From contig PLTE01000422.1 of NCBI GenBank assembly GCA_003164375.1, positions 1 to 7,725 of the forward strand: DNA of 7,725 nucleotides, in the 5' to 3' direction. The stretch is from Hyphomicrobiales bacterium. GTDB taxonomy: Bacteria > Pseudomonadota > Alphaproteobacteria > Rhizobiales > Xanthobacteraceae. Below the pieces are notes generated by a model. It had not been told where the DNA came from and did not search any database. It saw only the letters and a program-made list of their open reading frames with translations. Positions 1 through 6,514 of this stretch are shown piece after piece (position 1 is the stretch's first letter; every line of letters starts with the position of its first letter). The position numbers and the translations under genes were made by a program.

Positions 1-1374
1 TATCTGATCGCCGAAGTGATCGCGATCCCTTTGTCCGGCTTCCTGTCGCGCGCGCTCGGCACCCGCATTCTGTTCGCCACCTCCGCGGCCGGCTTCACGC
101 TCGCCAGCATCATGTGCGGCACCGCGTCCTCGATCGGCAGCATGATCCTGTGGCGCGCGATTCAGGGCTTTATCGGCGGCGGCATGGTGCCCACCGTATT
201 CGCCTCGGCCTACCTGATCTTCCAGGGCCCGCGGCAAAAACTCGTCGCCCCGATCGTCGGCCTGATCGCAACCCTGGCGCCGACCATTGGGCCGACCGTC
301 GGCGGCTATCTCACCGACGCCTATTCCTGGCACTGGCTGTTCTTCATCAATGTGCTGCCCGGCATCGCCGTCACCTTGGCGACCGTGGTCCTGATCGATT
401 TCGACGAGCCCGACTACGCGCTCCTGCAAAACTTCGACTGGTGGGGCTTGATCAGCATGGCGGGCTTTCTCGGCGCGCTCGAATATGTGCTGGAGGAGGG
501 CCCGCGCTACGAATGGTTCGACGACGACACCATCTTTGCCGTCGCCATCGTCTCAGGCCTCTCGGCAGTCGTGTTCTTTCTCCGCGTGCTCACCGCGCGC
601 GCCCCGATCGTCGACCTGCGCGCTTTCGCCAACAGGAATTTCGCCGTTGGCTCGCTGTTCTCCTTCGTGCTCGGCATCGGGCTTTACGGGCTGACTTATC
701 TCTATCCGGTCTATCTCGCGCAGATACGCGGCTATAACGCGCTGATGATCGGCGAATGCATGTTCGTCTCGGGCCTGGTGATGTTTCTCACGGCCCCGCT
801 CGCCGGCCGCCTGGTCGAAAAAACCGATCCGCGCTTTGTGCTCATCGCGGGCTTTCTCTTCTTCGCCGTCGGCACCTGGCAGATGAGCTACCTCACTTCG
901 GACTGGGATTTCTGGGAATTGCTGTGGCCGCAGATCTTCCGCGGCGTGGGCCTGATGCTGGCGATCATCCCGGTGACCAACACCGCGCTCGGCACGCTGC
1001 CGCCCGAACGGGTGAAGAACGCCTCCGGCCTGTTCAATCTGATGCGCAACCTTGGTGGCGCGATTGGGCTTGCTGCCATCAACACCTGGTTCAACGACCG
1101 GCTCGATCTGCATTTGCAGCGCCTGCACGAGGCGGTCAATCCGGCCAACATCGCGGCAGGCGAAACGCTCTCAAACCTCGCCACGCGTTTTCCGGGCTCC
1201 GACGCCAAGGCCCAGGCGCTCGCGGCGCTGACCCACATGGTGCGCCTGCAAGCCGAAGTCATGAGCTATGCCGACGTGTTCCTGATGCTCACCGTTCTCT
1301 TCGTCGCGCTCGCCGCTTGCGGCATCCTGATGAAACGCCCGCAAGCGCCAGCCGGCGCAGGCGCCGGGCACTGA
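1..1374 (+). CDS. DHA2-family (EmrB/QacA-type) MFS drug efflux permease, 5'-truncated by window edge
   Basis: Inner-membrane proton-driven multidrug exporter of the 14-helix DHA2 family. The frame is open from base 1 (YLIAEV...), so the true start and roughly the first 50-60 residues lie outside the window; 457 residues are visible. Family marks, numbered from the GTG codon at 16: a loop 2-3 motif-A remnant (LSRALGTR), WRAIQGFIGGGMVP in helix 4, the antiporter motif C region APTIGPTVGGYLTD followed by WHWLFFINVLPG, and near the C terminus ASGLFNLMRNLGGAIG. Many hydrophobic helices follow one another to the end, and a short charged tail precedes the TGA at 1372-1374. Family members often work with an EmrA-type membrane-fusion protein encoded upstream, which would be outside this window. 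The substrate cannot be read from the sequence. Nothing suggests a functional link with the downstream genes, from which it is separated by a repeat. Confidence 0.93.
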   Translation, partial: YLIAEVIAIPLSGFLSRALGTRILFATSAAGFTLASIMCGTASSIGSMILWRAIQGFIGGGMVPTVFASAYLIFQGPRQKLVAPIVGLIATLAPTIGPTVGGYLTDAYSWHWLFFINVLPGIAVTLATVVLIDFDEPDYALLQNFDWWGLISMAGFLGALEYVLEEGPRYEWFDDDTIFAVAIVSGLSAVVFFLRVLTARAPIVDLRAFANRNFAVGSLFSFVLGIGLYGLTYLYPVYLAQIRGYNALMIGECMFVSGLVMFLTAPLAGRLVEKTDPRFVLIAGFLFFAVGTWQMSYLTSDWDFWELLWPQIFRGVGLMLAIIPVTNTALGTLPPERVKNASGLFNLMRNLGGAIGLAAINTWFNDRLDLHLQRLHEAVNPANIAAGETLSNLATRFPGSDAKAQALAALTHMVRLQAEVMSYADVFLMLTVLFVALAACGILMKRPQAPAGAGAGH

Positions 1375-1391
1375 ACTCACCGTTTACTCGG

Positions 1392-1492
1392 CCGTCATGG
1401 CCGGACTTGTTCCGGCCACCCACGTCTTTAAACTCAGCGCGGCAAAATAAGACGTGGATGCCCGGGTCAAGTGTTTAGCCGGGAGACATGAC
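1392..1492. repeat. Dispersed intergenic inverted repeat, Bradyrhizobium-type (CCGTCATGGCCGG...CACGTCTT)
   Basis: The outer arms GTCATG (1394-1399) and CATGAC (1487-1492) and the inner arms CCACGTCTT (1420-1428) and AAGACGTGG (1449-1457) pair to form a long imperfect hairpin. The 13 bases CCGTCATGGCCGG at 1392-1404 recur exactly, in reverse complement, at 7045-7057. AAGACGTGGATG at 1449-1460 recurs at 6985-6996. I recognise this as a common dispersed element of Nitrobacteraceae genomes. Lying just after the transporter stop, it could fold in mRNA and act as a transcript end or stabiliser, but there is no U-tract. Confidence 0.75.
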
Positions 1493-1736
1493 GATAATCA
1501 TGCGCCCCCAAAACACCCACCCCTGGAACACCGCCCGCGCCACCCTCTACGGCGCCGCCATCGGCTTCGTCGCCGCAGCCTTCAAACTCCTCGCCCCCTG
1601 GAGCGAGCCGCACACGCTCGGCTTGATCGCCCGCGAGCTCACAGGCGCAACGCTCGCCTTCGCGCTCCTCTGCGGCCTTGCCGCCGCGCTGCGGAATTTT
1701 ATCGTGCGGAGATTGGTGGGAGCGGAGACGGAGTAG
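1488..1736 (+). CDS. Small two-helix membrane protein, hypothetical
   Basis: An 82-residue product of unknown function. By eye there are two hydrophobic stretches, about residues 18-37 (LYGAAIGFVAAAFKLLAPW) and 52-69 (TGATLAFALLCGLAAALR), with a basic end (RNFIVRRL); the pattern is that of a small inner-membrane protein. Two starts are possible. ATG at 1488 has GGGAG at 1481-1485, only two bases away, and that ATG falls in the terminal CATGAC of the repeat. ATG at 1500 begins MRPQNTHPW, outside the repeat, and gives 78 residues. I think the second is at least as likely. The stop is TAG at 1734-1736. It lies between the transporter and the toxin-antitoxin pair on the same strand, but the pair has its own promoter, so no functional link is implied. 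Confidence 0.6.
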   Translation: MTIIMRPQNTHPWNTARATLYGAAIGFVAAAFKLLAPWSEPHTLGLIARELTGATLAFALLCGLAAALRNFIVRRLVGAETE

Positions 1737-1773
1737 CCTTTCATCCGCCCCTGGGGGGTGCAGGCTGGCCATG

Positions 1774-1802
1774 TTCCGAATCTGCCGCCGTTCCGCTATA
1801 AT
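1774..1802 (+). promoter_or_regulatory. Promoter of the antitoxin-toxin operon, placed for a leaderless transcript
   Basis: A perfect TATAAT box lies at 1797-1802. A weak -35 (TTCCGA, 1774-1779, three of six consensus bases) sits 17 bases upstream. Transcription would begin about seven bases after the box, which is the A of the ATG at 1809. No Shine-Dalgarno sequence precedes that ATG. A GANTC (CcrM-type) site, GAATC at 1778-1782, touches the -35. The prediction is by eye. Confidence 0.5.
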
Positions 1803-1808
1803 GCCAAG

Positions 1809-2522
1809 ATGAGCGTCAGCCCTAGCAAACCGACAAGAAAACCCGCCGCCAACAGTCGCGACCTCGCTGCCTACACGTTTGCCGAAGCTGCCCGCTATTT
1901 GCGGCTGCCTCAGGCGACCTTGCGCTCATGGCTGCTCGGCCGGCAATACCCGACGGCCGACGGCAGCGGCCAATTCCCGCCACTGATCCGGCTGGCCTCG
2001 CCGCGCCCGCCCTTGCTTTCCTTCGCTAACCTGATCGAGGCGCATGTGCTCCGTTCGCTGCGCACCGAGCATGGCGTGCCGGTCAAGGCGCTGCGTAGCG
2101 CGCTTGCTTTTGCGGAGAAGAGCCTCGGCATCGATCGTCTTTTGCTGCGGCGGGAGCTGTGCACAGGCGCCGGCAAGGTGTTCCTCGAGCGCTACGGCGA
2201 ATTGATCGAGCTCACGGCGTCCGGTCAGCTCGCGATGCGCCAGCTCTTCGACGAGCATTTGAAACGCGTCGAATGGGACTCGTCCAAGCTTCCAGTACGG
2301 CTTTATCCATTTGTGTCGGCTGCCGCGCCGCGCGCGGAGCACCCGATCGTCATCGATCCGCGCATCGCCTTCGGCAGGCCGGTGGTGGTGCGCAACAGCA
2401 TATCCACCTCCGCCATTGCCGAGCGCATCGATGCCGGAGAAAGCGTCGAAGATGTCGCCGCCGATTACGATCTTGGCCGATCGGAAATCGAGCAGGCGAT
2501 CCTCTATGAGCGGGCGGCTTGA
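1809..2522 (+). CDS. VapB45-like antitoxin: HTH domain plus C-terminal DUF433
   Basis: A 237-residue probable antitoxin and autorepressor that would neutralise the toxin encoded immediately downstream. Residues about 20-115 form a MerR-like winged helix-turn-helix region (YTFAEAARYLRLPQATLRSW, then FANLIEAHVLRSLR), the kind found at the front of VapB45-type antitoxins. Residues about 178-235 are a DUF433 domain, with IDPRIAFGRPVVVRNSIST, a later AGESVEDVAADYDL and the closing EIEQAILYE. DUF433 proteins are commonly the antitoxin partners of PIN-like toxins. I chose ATG 1809 because a TATAAT box ends at 1802. The frame stays open to an ATG at 1758, but the extra 17 residues lack family features and would overlap the promoter. 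The TGA at 2520-2522 overlaps the toxin's TTG, which implies translational coupling. Function is inferred from family and arrangement. Confidence 0.82.
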   Translation: MSVSPSKPTRKPAANSRDLAAYTFAEAARYLRLPQATLRSWLLGRQYPTADGSGQFPPLIRLASPRPPLLSFANLIEAHVLRSLRTEHGVPVKALRSALAFAEKSLGIDRLLLRRELCTGAGKVFLERYGELIELTASGQLAMRQLFDEHLKRVEWDSSKLPVRLYPFVSAAAPRAEHPIVIDPRIAFGRPVVVRNSISTSAIAERIDAGESVEDVAADYDLGRSEIEQAILYERAA

Positions 2523-2938
2523 GCTTTGTCTATTTCACCGATCGCGATCTCGGCAAGCGATTTCCCGAGAGTCTAAAATCCGGCGGCCTGACAGTCGAGC
2601 GACACGGCGATCACTTCGCCCCGGACACTGCCGATGAAATCTGGCTGGAGACGGTCGGCAGGCGCGGCTGGATCGCGCTCACCCATGATCGCCGCATCCG
2701 CTATAAACCCAACGAACGCGATGCCGTCACGCGGCACGGCGTCGCCTTGCTGGTGATCGTCGGCGCCGCGCCCTTTCCGGACCTCGCCCGCGCCTTCGTC
2801 ACAAGCCTACCGGTCATCGAACACTTCCTGCGCCGCCACCAGCCGCCGTTCATCGCCAAAGTCTATAGGCCAACGCCCGCCGAGACCGCGCGGCGCAGCA
2901 CGGCGCCGGGACGCATCGAGCTCTGGTATGCCCCGTAG
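2519..2938 (+). CDS. VapC45-like PIN-domain toxin (putative ribonuclease)
   Basis: A 139-residue probable toxin of the VapC45/PIN-like family, predicted to be a metal-dependent RNase held inactive by the upstream antitoxin. Candidate acidic active-site residues are D8 (FTDRDLGKRFPESL), D39/E40 (TADEIWLETVGRRGW) and D57 (IALTHDRRIRYKP). The region VIEHFLRRHQPPFIAKVY matches the usual C-terminal end of the family. The start is TTG at 2519: an in-frame TGA at 2507-2509 leaves no other start upstream, and the protein then begins directly with the first beta strand and catalytic motif. The start overlaps the antitoxin stop as TTGA, so translation probably depends on ribosomes finishing the antitoxin, keeping toxin below antitoxin. 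The gene is intact, with stop TAG at 2936-2938. Whether the target is mRNA, tRNA or rRNA cannot be read from the sequence. Confidence 0.8.
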   Translation: MSFVYFTDRDLGKRFPESLKSGGLTVERHGDHFAPDTADEIWLETVGRRGWIALTHDRRIRYKPNERDAVTRHGVALLVIVGAAPFPDLARAFVTSLPVIEHFLRRHQPPFIAKVYRPTPAETARRSTAPGRIELWYAP

Positions 2939-3099
2939 TGTCCCGCGATCAAAGGCGGCGTGACCAACCCTCCCCATGCAGGGGGACCGGCCGCAAGGGC
3001 GCCGGGGTGGGGCAGGGCGAACGACGCCGGCTCGCCGCGCCGTAGCGATTTTGCGAACGCGGGAGCCTGGATGGAGCGGCGGAAAAACCGGGAGAAAAA
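2939..3099. other. Gene-free gap between converging genes, with a GC-rich repeat-like hairpin
   Basis: No credible gene is seen on either strand. TCCCC (2971-2975) and GGGGA (2982-2986) form a small hairpin around ATGCA, within ACCCTCCCC (2967-2975) and GGGGTGGGG (3004-3012). The wording resembles the ACCCTCCCC...GGGGTGGGG dispersed elements seen in Bradyrhizobium relatives, here apparently degenerate. The gap separates the rightward toxin gene from the leftward 97-residue gene. Confidence 0.4.
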
Positions 3100-3117
3100 T
3101 CACGCGGCTTGAAGCCG
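3095..3117 (-). terminator. Possible intrinsic terminator overlapping the end of the 97-residue gene
   Basis: Read on the minus strand, CGGCTTCAAGCCG (3117-3105) can fold into a 4-bp stem with a 5-base loop. It is followed by CGTGA, containing the stop codon, and then TTTTT (3099-3095); a second T5 run lies at 3087-3083. The stem is short and is separated from the T run, so any termination would be weak. Confidence 0.3.
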
Positions 3118-3393
3118 TGCCAATTCCGTTTCGAATTCAAAGCGCAATTGCGCGCCTTCCTCGTCCGGCAGCCAATTGGTCATCTGCGGAAAGATGGTGC
3201 GGTAGAGCGTGACGCGCCTCGGCTCCCACGGCATCGTCTGCGCCGCTCGCGCCTCGGCAAGAATCTTGTACAAGTCTTCGCGAACTTGGTCGGGATCGGC
3301 GCGGTAGACAGGCGTCGGCTGATCGTCGAACAGTTCATCCTGTTCGTCGTTGCCGAAAAGGTCGCCTTGACGGGAGGGGGCCATATTTTGCAC
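3100..3393 (-). CDS. Small acidic conserved protein of unknown function with two clamp-binding-like motifs
   Basis: A 97-residue protein (94 if the ATG at 3384 is used instead of the GTG at 3393); neither start has a clear ribosome-binding site. I recognise similar short proteins in Rhizobiales (an acidic QGDLFG N terminus, a middle MPWEP, a late LPDEE and an alpha-helical end) but no assigned function. The product is acidic, about 19 Asp/Glu against 10 Arg/Lys. Its N terminus carries QGDLF (residues 9-13) and QDELF (18-22), both resembling the QL[S/D]LF pentapeptide that docks on the DNA polymerase sliding clamp. The rest reads as a helix (DPDQVREDLYKILAEARA), a proline-aromatic turn and another helix (EGAQLRFEFETELARLQ). 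It lies 94 bases downstream of the restriction-modification gene on the same strand and may be co-transcribed with it. A role in that system is only an inference. Confidence 0.72.
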   Translation of the reverse strand: MQNMAPSRQGDLFGNDEQDELFDDQPTPVYRADPDQVREDLYKILAEARAAQTMPWEPRRVTLYRTIFPQMTNWLPDEEGAQLRFEFETELARLQAA

Positions 3394-3487
3394 GGTTCAC
3401 TGGTCGAATCAGCTGAATCATGCGCGATCTTGCCGGCCGACGCGAGTATGGCGTCCGAGTTTTCCCCGCAGCCCACGGGCCTTCCCT

Positions 3488-6487
3488 TTAGGCCTTGCTT
3501 TTGCTTTTGCCTTTCGCGGCGGCGGTTTTCTCGTCGGGCGACGCGAGCGCGCCGGCATCGCGGAGTTCGTCGGCGCTACGCAGCGGTCCGCCGCAGATGC
3601 GGTTCAAAAGATCGGCTTGCTTCGGTTCCAGAGCGATGAGCCGGCCGAGCACATTGAGCAAATCCAGCAAATCGGTCGTGTATTCGGGCAGCCAATGCGC
3701 CGGCTGAATGGAATCGAGTGGTGACGGTGGCCGGCGGTCGCCGATGATGGGGCGGCTGCGATCGCGCCGGCGATAACTGAACCAATGCCGGAGCACCTGC
3801 ACGCCGGAGACTTCATAGGTCCACATTTCCGGCGTAACGTTTTCGATATAGCCCTTGCCGACTTTCAATCGATGCGTTGCGGGATCGTAGTCCATCGTAT
3901 CGGGCAATGGCTCAGGCGCTGACGGGATCACGCCACCGGCGGGAATCGTAGGGGCGATTTCCTTCGGCAGACGCGGCGCGTGCTTTGGACGATCCGCCGT
4001 CGGATCGACAAAGCGTTCACCGTAGCAATGCAGCCAAATCACTTCGGAACCGAGCGTTACAGCTTCAGCGAACAGCTTAGCATCCGCGGTCAAGGGAATG
4101 CGCAAGCCCGGACGAATGAGGTCCGCTTTAAAGCGCGCCGTGAAAGATGGATGCGCTGAGATGGCAGCAATGTAGGCTATAACGTCCTCTGCCTTAACCG
4201 CATGGCCAAATACTACGGCGAGGTGCCTGAGTAGCGCGGGCTTGATATTCGGCTGCTTTGCAGCACTGTCGAGCCAGAGCGGGTACGCGCGCCCACCACG
4301 ACCATGGTAGTGATGTTGGTCAGGAATAAGAGCGGTAATCGTGAAAGGAGGTCCTCCGGTCGGCGATAGGTCCTCTGGTGCGGTCAAGAATATTTGCCGG
4401 TCCGACAATTTGGACCACAGCTGCGGTCGGGGTCTGGTCAAAAGACGAATATCTGGCGGTAGCCATTGGCGATCGAACGATCGAAAAGCATACCTTACCG
4501 GACTGACGACCGGTTCTTTGTCATCGCTGACGCTGGTCCGACGAGTTGGATATGCTCCTAGCTCCTCAGTCACCGTCTTGCCGACATAACGGGCGCGAGC
4601 CTTCCCTTCGCCCGGATCCGGGTGGTAGAGCATTTCTTTCTTTACCGGATCCTTCTCTCGTTGCAGAGTCTTCCATCGATTTTCCAAAGTTTGGATATCG
4701 GGTGAGATAACCCACGTCCGGTGCGTCTTTACGCCAGGACCAGACCATACAAACACCTCCGCGAGAGGGGGAAAGCTTGCCCACGCGCCTGTTTGCTCCG
4801 GAAGAAACGGGTCGCGCCAACCTGAGGCGCCATCCAACCAATTTTGATTGGCGAGTGAAAGCTTCGCCAAGACTTCAAATTTCTTCTCGCGTTTGCCCTT
4901 TGGCAGCGCCACGTATCGGACGCGCCCGGGCACATCTCGGCTTTTATTCGCTGCCCTTGCAGCAAGGACAATACACACTGGTTGCTGGACACCTTGGAAG
5001 ACGCGCGTCGGTACGTCGGGCTGATGGCCTTCCGGTGAGCAATCGACGACCCAGATGTCGTTTGAATCGCGACGCAAATCCTCACGCATTTTTTGAAAAC
5101 CCGGGCCGTTCAGGAAACCGGCAACCGTTATGAAACAGACGATCCCGTATCGGTCGTGTTCAGGTTCGCCGGTTGCCTCGTGCCATCCCGAGCCAAATAC
5201 TTGCAGCGTCGCCCACCGCCAGAAATAAACATAGAGGTTTTTGAGATGATGAGCATGAGCGCTCACCCCCCACCCCGGCGGAGGCATCCAACGATTCATC
5301 GGCGCGACGCGTCCAACGCTGCCATTCTCAATCCAGGCACCCTGTCCGGCCGCTTGATTCTTGTACGGCGGATTGCCGATGACCACGGTGATCCGCTGTT
5401 CCTTTTTGACTTGGTTGGCGTCCCGCCGTGATTTCGCGATCGGCTCATATAGTTGTCCAAGCGTCTCTTCCTCGATGAAGGGATTGCCGAGCGTGTCGGT
5501 GATGAATAGGCGCAGTTCCGGCAATGGGGGCTTCTTCATCAGCGCTTGTAGTTCGGCAATCAACCGAAGCTGCGCAACTGCAAACGGGCCGAACTGGATT
5601 TCAAACCCTATCACGCGTTTGGCTGCGGCCTCTATCGCGCCGCGCACCGCGCCGGACCCTTGGTCCTCCTCCACCGTTGAGGCGATGCGCCGAAGGACAC
5701 CGAGAAGGAACGTACCGGTGCCGACCGCAGGGTCTGCTACAACCACGTCGGCGGCGGCGAAACCGGCTGGCCGTTCGAAGAGCGGTCCGCGCAGCGCCTC
5801 GTCGACGAGGTTCACCATCGCTCGCACGACTTCAGGCGGCGTGTAATAAGAACCCGTCCGCTTGCGCAAAGTATTGTCGTAGACTTCCAGAAAATCCTCG
5901 TAGAAATAGAGCCAGGCCTCGGGCTTATCCTTGCTGATCGTGTGCCAATTGACCTCATTGAGAACCCGCGTCAGCGTGCCGAGCGATGTCTTGAGCGCTT
6001 CTTGATTTGAAGAATCGTCCGTCAGCAGGCGGAGCGCGGTTCCAATCAGCGAATTGGACTTGCGCAATTCCTGCGCCGCCTTTTCGGTCCCGCCCGACAG
6101 TGAGATATCCCGCGCCCGCGCGACCAGAAGTCCAAACGTCACCGCTTGCGCATAGCCGTCCGCGAATTGTGCATTGTCTGCCTGCGGGAACAGGAGTTTG
6201 CGCCAATCTTTCGCGAGACCGGTCAGGGCGGGACTATCGAGCGCCATCTGTTCGATGACTTCATCGCGCAACAGTCGGCAGAGTCGAGCGCTGATCTCGG
6301 CAAGCTCCTTCGCGGACTTTGGCGGAATGGGACTCCAACTGAGAAAATCGCTGATAAGCGGCAGCAACGATCCGGGCGCCGCAAGCTTCGCACCCGAACT
6401 CGCGACATCGCCTTCAAGATGGACGACGCTGCCTTCAAGTTTCCCATCGCGCCACAAGCTGAAAGAGCCGCCGTCGGTATAGAGCAA
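3488..6487 (-). CDS. Methyltransferase and specificity part of the interrupted R-M enzyme
   Basis: The 999-residue reading frame downstream of the internal TGA. It holds everything needed for DNA adenine methylation by family knowledge: motif X (about residues 211-221), the AdoMet-binding motif I (ADPAVGTGTF, 251-260), catalytic NPPY (372-375), then a long C-terminal region that should choose the DNA target. The last ~60 residues (AHWLPEYTTDLLDLLNVLGR and on) match the type ISP C-terminal specificity domain as I know it, followed by EKTAAAKGKSKSKA. It has no further frameshift or stop. The first start-like codon after the TGA is CTG at 6505 and the first standard one is TTG at 6487 (reads LYTDGGSFSLW); neither has a visible Shine-Dalgarno sequence, so expression alone is uncertain. 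If expressed, it would modify DNA without cutting it. Confidence 0.7.
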   Translation of the reverse strand: MLYTDGGSFSLWRDGKLEGSVVHLEGDVASSGAKLAAPGSLLPLISDFLSWSPIPPKSAKELAEISARLCRLLRDEVIEQMALDSPALTGLAKDWRKLLFPQADNAQFADGYAQAVTFGLLVARARDISLSGGTEKAAQELRKSNSLIGTALRLLTDDSSNQEALKTSLGTLTRVLNEVNWHTISKDKPEAWLYFYEDFLEVYDNTLRKRTGSYYTPPEVVRAMVNLVDEALRGPLFERPAGFAAADVVVADPAVGTGTFLLGVLRRIASTVEEDQGSGAVRGAIEAAAKRVIGFEIQFGPFAVAQLRLIAELQALMKKPPLPELRLFITDTLGNPFIEEETLGQLYEPIAKSRRDANQVKKEQRITVVIGNPPYKNQAAGQGAWIENGSVGRVAPMNRWMPPPGWGVSAHAHHLKNLYVYFWRWATLQVFGSGWHEATGEPEHDRYGIVCFITVAGFLNGPGFQKMREDLRRDSNDIWVVDCSPEGHQPDVPTRVFQGVQQPVCIVLAARAANKSRDVPGRVRYVALPKGKREKKFEVLAKLSLANQNWLDGASGWRDPFLPEQTGAWASFPPLAEVFVWSGPGVKTHRTWVISPDIQTLENRWKTLQREKDPVKKEMLYHPDPGEGKARARYVGKTVTEELGAYPTRRTSVSDDKEPVVSPVRYAFRSFDRQWLPPDIRLLTRPRPQLWSKLSDRQIFLTAPEDLSPTGGPPFTITALIPDQHHYHGRGGRAYPLWLDSAAKQPNIKPALLRHLAVVFGHAVKAEDVIAYIAAISAHPSFTARFKADLIRPGLRIPLTADAKLFAEAVTLGSEVIWLHCYGERFVDPTADRPKHAPRLPKEIAPTIPAGGVIPSAPEPLPDTMDYDPATHRLKVGKGYIENVTPEMWTYEVSGVQVLRHWFSYRRRDRSRPIIGDRRPPSPLDSIQPAHWLPEYTTDLLDLLNVLGRLIALEPKQADLLNRICGGPLRSADELRDAGALASPDEKTAAAKGKSKSKA

Positions 6488-6511
6488 ATTCGGCAGCGAC
6501 CTCAGTTTGTT

Positions 6512-6514
6512 TCA
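6512..6514 (-). other. In-frame TGA replacing an expected TGG (Trp) codon
   Basis: On the minus strand the codons read GAT AAG GAA CAG TGA AAC AAA CTG AGG TCG CTG. The same phase continues open for more than 1000 codons on the far side, so one base (G to A at the third position) explains the break. The residue expected here from family memory (EQW-x-KL) is Trp. Confidence 0.75.

Noticed and set aside
553..1128. Long open frame on the minus strand (191 residues) inside the transporter gene
   Set aside because: Arg/Glu/His-rich composition with no domain pattern; an antisense shadow of a high-GC gene whose sense frame has clear family motifs.
756..1478. 240-residue plus-strand frame overlapping the transporter in another phase
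   Set aside because: Arg/Ala-rich low-complexity shadow that runs into the repeat; no recognisable domain.
6512..6514. Selenocysteine insertion at the TGA
   Set aside because: The expected residue is Trp, not Cys or Ser, and I see no convincing bacterial SECIS-like hairpin just downstream.
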